From: JBKBXU01 sp046313675
GTDB lineage: Bacteria; Bacteroidota; Bacteroidia; Cytophagales; Cytophagaceae
NCBI GenBank assembly: GCA_046313675.1
Contig: JBKBXU010000105.1
Location: 1 to 13,425, forward strand
Length of the DNA stretch: 13,425 nucleotides
Direction: 5' to 3'
The notes below the pieces were generated by a model. That model saw nothing but the letters and a program-made list of their open reading frames with translations. It was not told where the DNA came from and did not search any database. Below, piece by piece: positions 13,033 to 13,425 of the stretch; positions within the stretch are counted from its first letter, which is position 1; every line of letters begins with the position of its first letter. Position numbers and translations under genes: made by a program.

Positions 13033-13425
13033 ATGAAAAATTCTTTACTGATCCTATTCAACCTTCTATTAGTTATTTGCTTAAACTCTTGCCAACAGGA
13101 TTCAGACTCTGAAGCAAATAATGAAATTGAGGAGATCATTCAGAGAATGTCCATAGAAGAAAAGGTCGGCCAAATGACCAACCTGACCCTGGTTACCATA
13201 GCTGAGGAAAAAGACGACACACTAGTTCTTGACCAGGAGAAGCTCAAAGACGTAATTGTAAACCATCACATCGGATCTCTTCAAAATGTCATTAATCATG
13301 GATATTCTTTAGCAACATGGCATTCCCTGATAAACCAAATACAAAAATACAACCTCGAAAACAGCAGCCATAAGATACCTTTTCTGTATTGCATTGATGC
13401 CGTACATGGAACAAATTATACATTA
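13033..13425 (+). CDS. Glycoside hydrolase family 3 lipoprotein, N-terminal part (cut by window end)
   Basis: 131 codons are present and the frame is open to the last base. The signal peptide MKNSLLILFNLLLVICLNSC ends in a lipobox with Cys20, followed by the acidic stretch QQDSDSE. Acidic residues just after the cysteine in Bacteroidota lipoproteins can mark export to the cell surface. Next come features of a GH3 N-terminal barrel as in beta-glucosidases: IIQRMSIEEKVGQM, an IGSLQN segment, and IPFLYCIDAVHG, the conserved strand before the active site. The catalytic aspartate and the C-terminal domain lie beyond the window, so specificity (glucoside, xyloside or N-acetylglucosaminide) cannot be judged. 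It is likely an envelope enzyme releasing sugars from oligosaccharides. Confidence 0.88.
   Translation, partial: MKNSLLILFNLLLVICLNSCQQDSDSEANNEIEEIIQRMSIEEKVGQMTNLTLVTIAEEKDDTLVLDQEKLKDVIVNHHIGSLQNVINHGYSLATWHSLINQIQKYNLENSSHKIPFLYCIDAVHGTNYTL

Overview
The window looks like a chromosomal contig of a Bacteroidota bacterium, probably Cytophagia or Flavobacteriia. The evidence is low GC, A/T-rich leaders without clear Shine-Dalgarno sequences, one exact Bacteroidota-type promoter (TTG-N17-TAnnTTTG), many signal-peptide lipoproteins, short Crp/Fnr regulators, YD/MORN-type secreted repeat proteins, a GH3 lipoprotein and a PPK2-family kinase. Ten Ns at 7786-7795 mark an assembly gap, so this is draft sequence. 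No tRNA, rRNA, CRISPR array, prophage or intact insertion sequence is visible.

Layout. 1-614 is the 3' end of a sensor histidine kinase, followed by a hairpin. 783-2435 carries small accessory genes: a VOC/glyoxalase protein, a GyrI-like effector-binding protein and a DUF3781 protein. The first two are separated by a 431-bp non-coding stretch (1242-1672) holding repeat-like DNA and what may be a decayed minus-strand fragment. 2529-3413 is a PPK2-family polyphosphate kinase. A palindrome-rich leader (3613-3698) precedes a secreted YD-repeat-like protein (3700-4542). 4543-4802 contains nothing I can identify. Next come a multi-pass membrane protein (4803-5396), a Kazal-domain lipoprotein (5514-5723) and lgt (5752-6600), the enzyme that would lipidate that lipoprotein and the others here. 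On the minus strand 6694-7107 is the C-terminal third of a fatty acid desaturase, a pseudogene.

7173-9816 is a same-strand run: a MORN/YwqK-type lipoprotein (interrupted by the gap), a two-helix membrane protein, an overlapping 48-residue membrane protein, a secreted protein of unknown family, and a Crp/Fnr regulator. The regulator has an FNR-type recognition helix (E-x-x-S-R), and 12 bp after its stop lies an FNR-like box in front of a secreted SRPBCC protein (9895-10386). Then come two tandem paralogous 251-residue lipoproteins (10492-11247 and 11357-12112), the second with its own promoter, ended by a strong terminator. A DUF2071 gene (12208-12906, minus) is divergent from a GH3 lipoprotein gene cut by the window end (13033-13425).

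I do not see a complete novel defence or metabolic system. The least explained material is the 7985-9201 membrane/secreted cluster with its hidden small gene, the Crp/Fnr regulator with its apparent operator, and the tandem lipoprotein pair.
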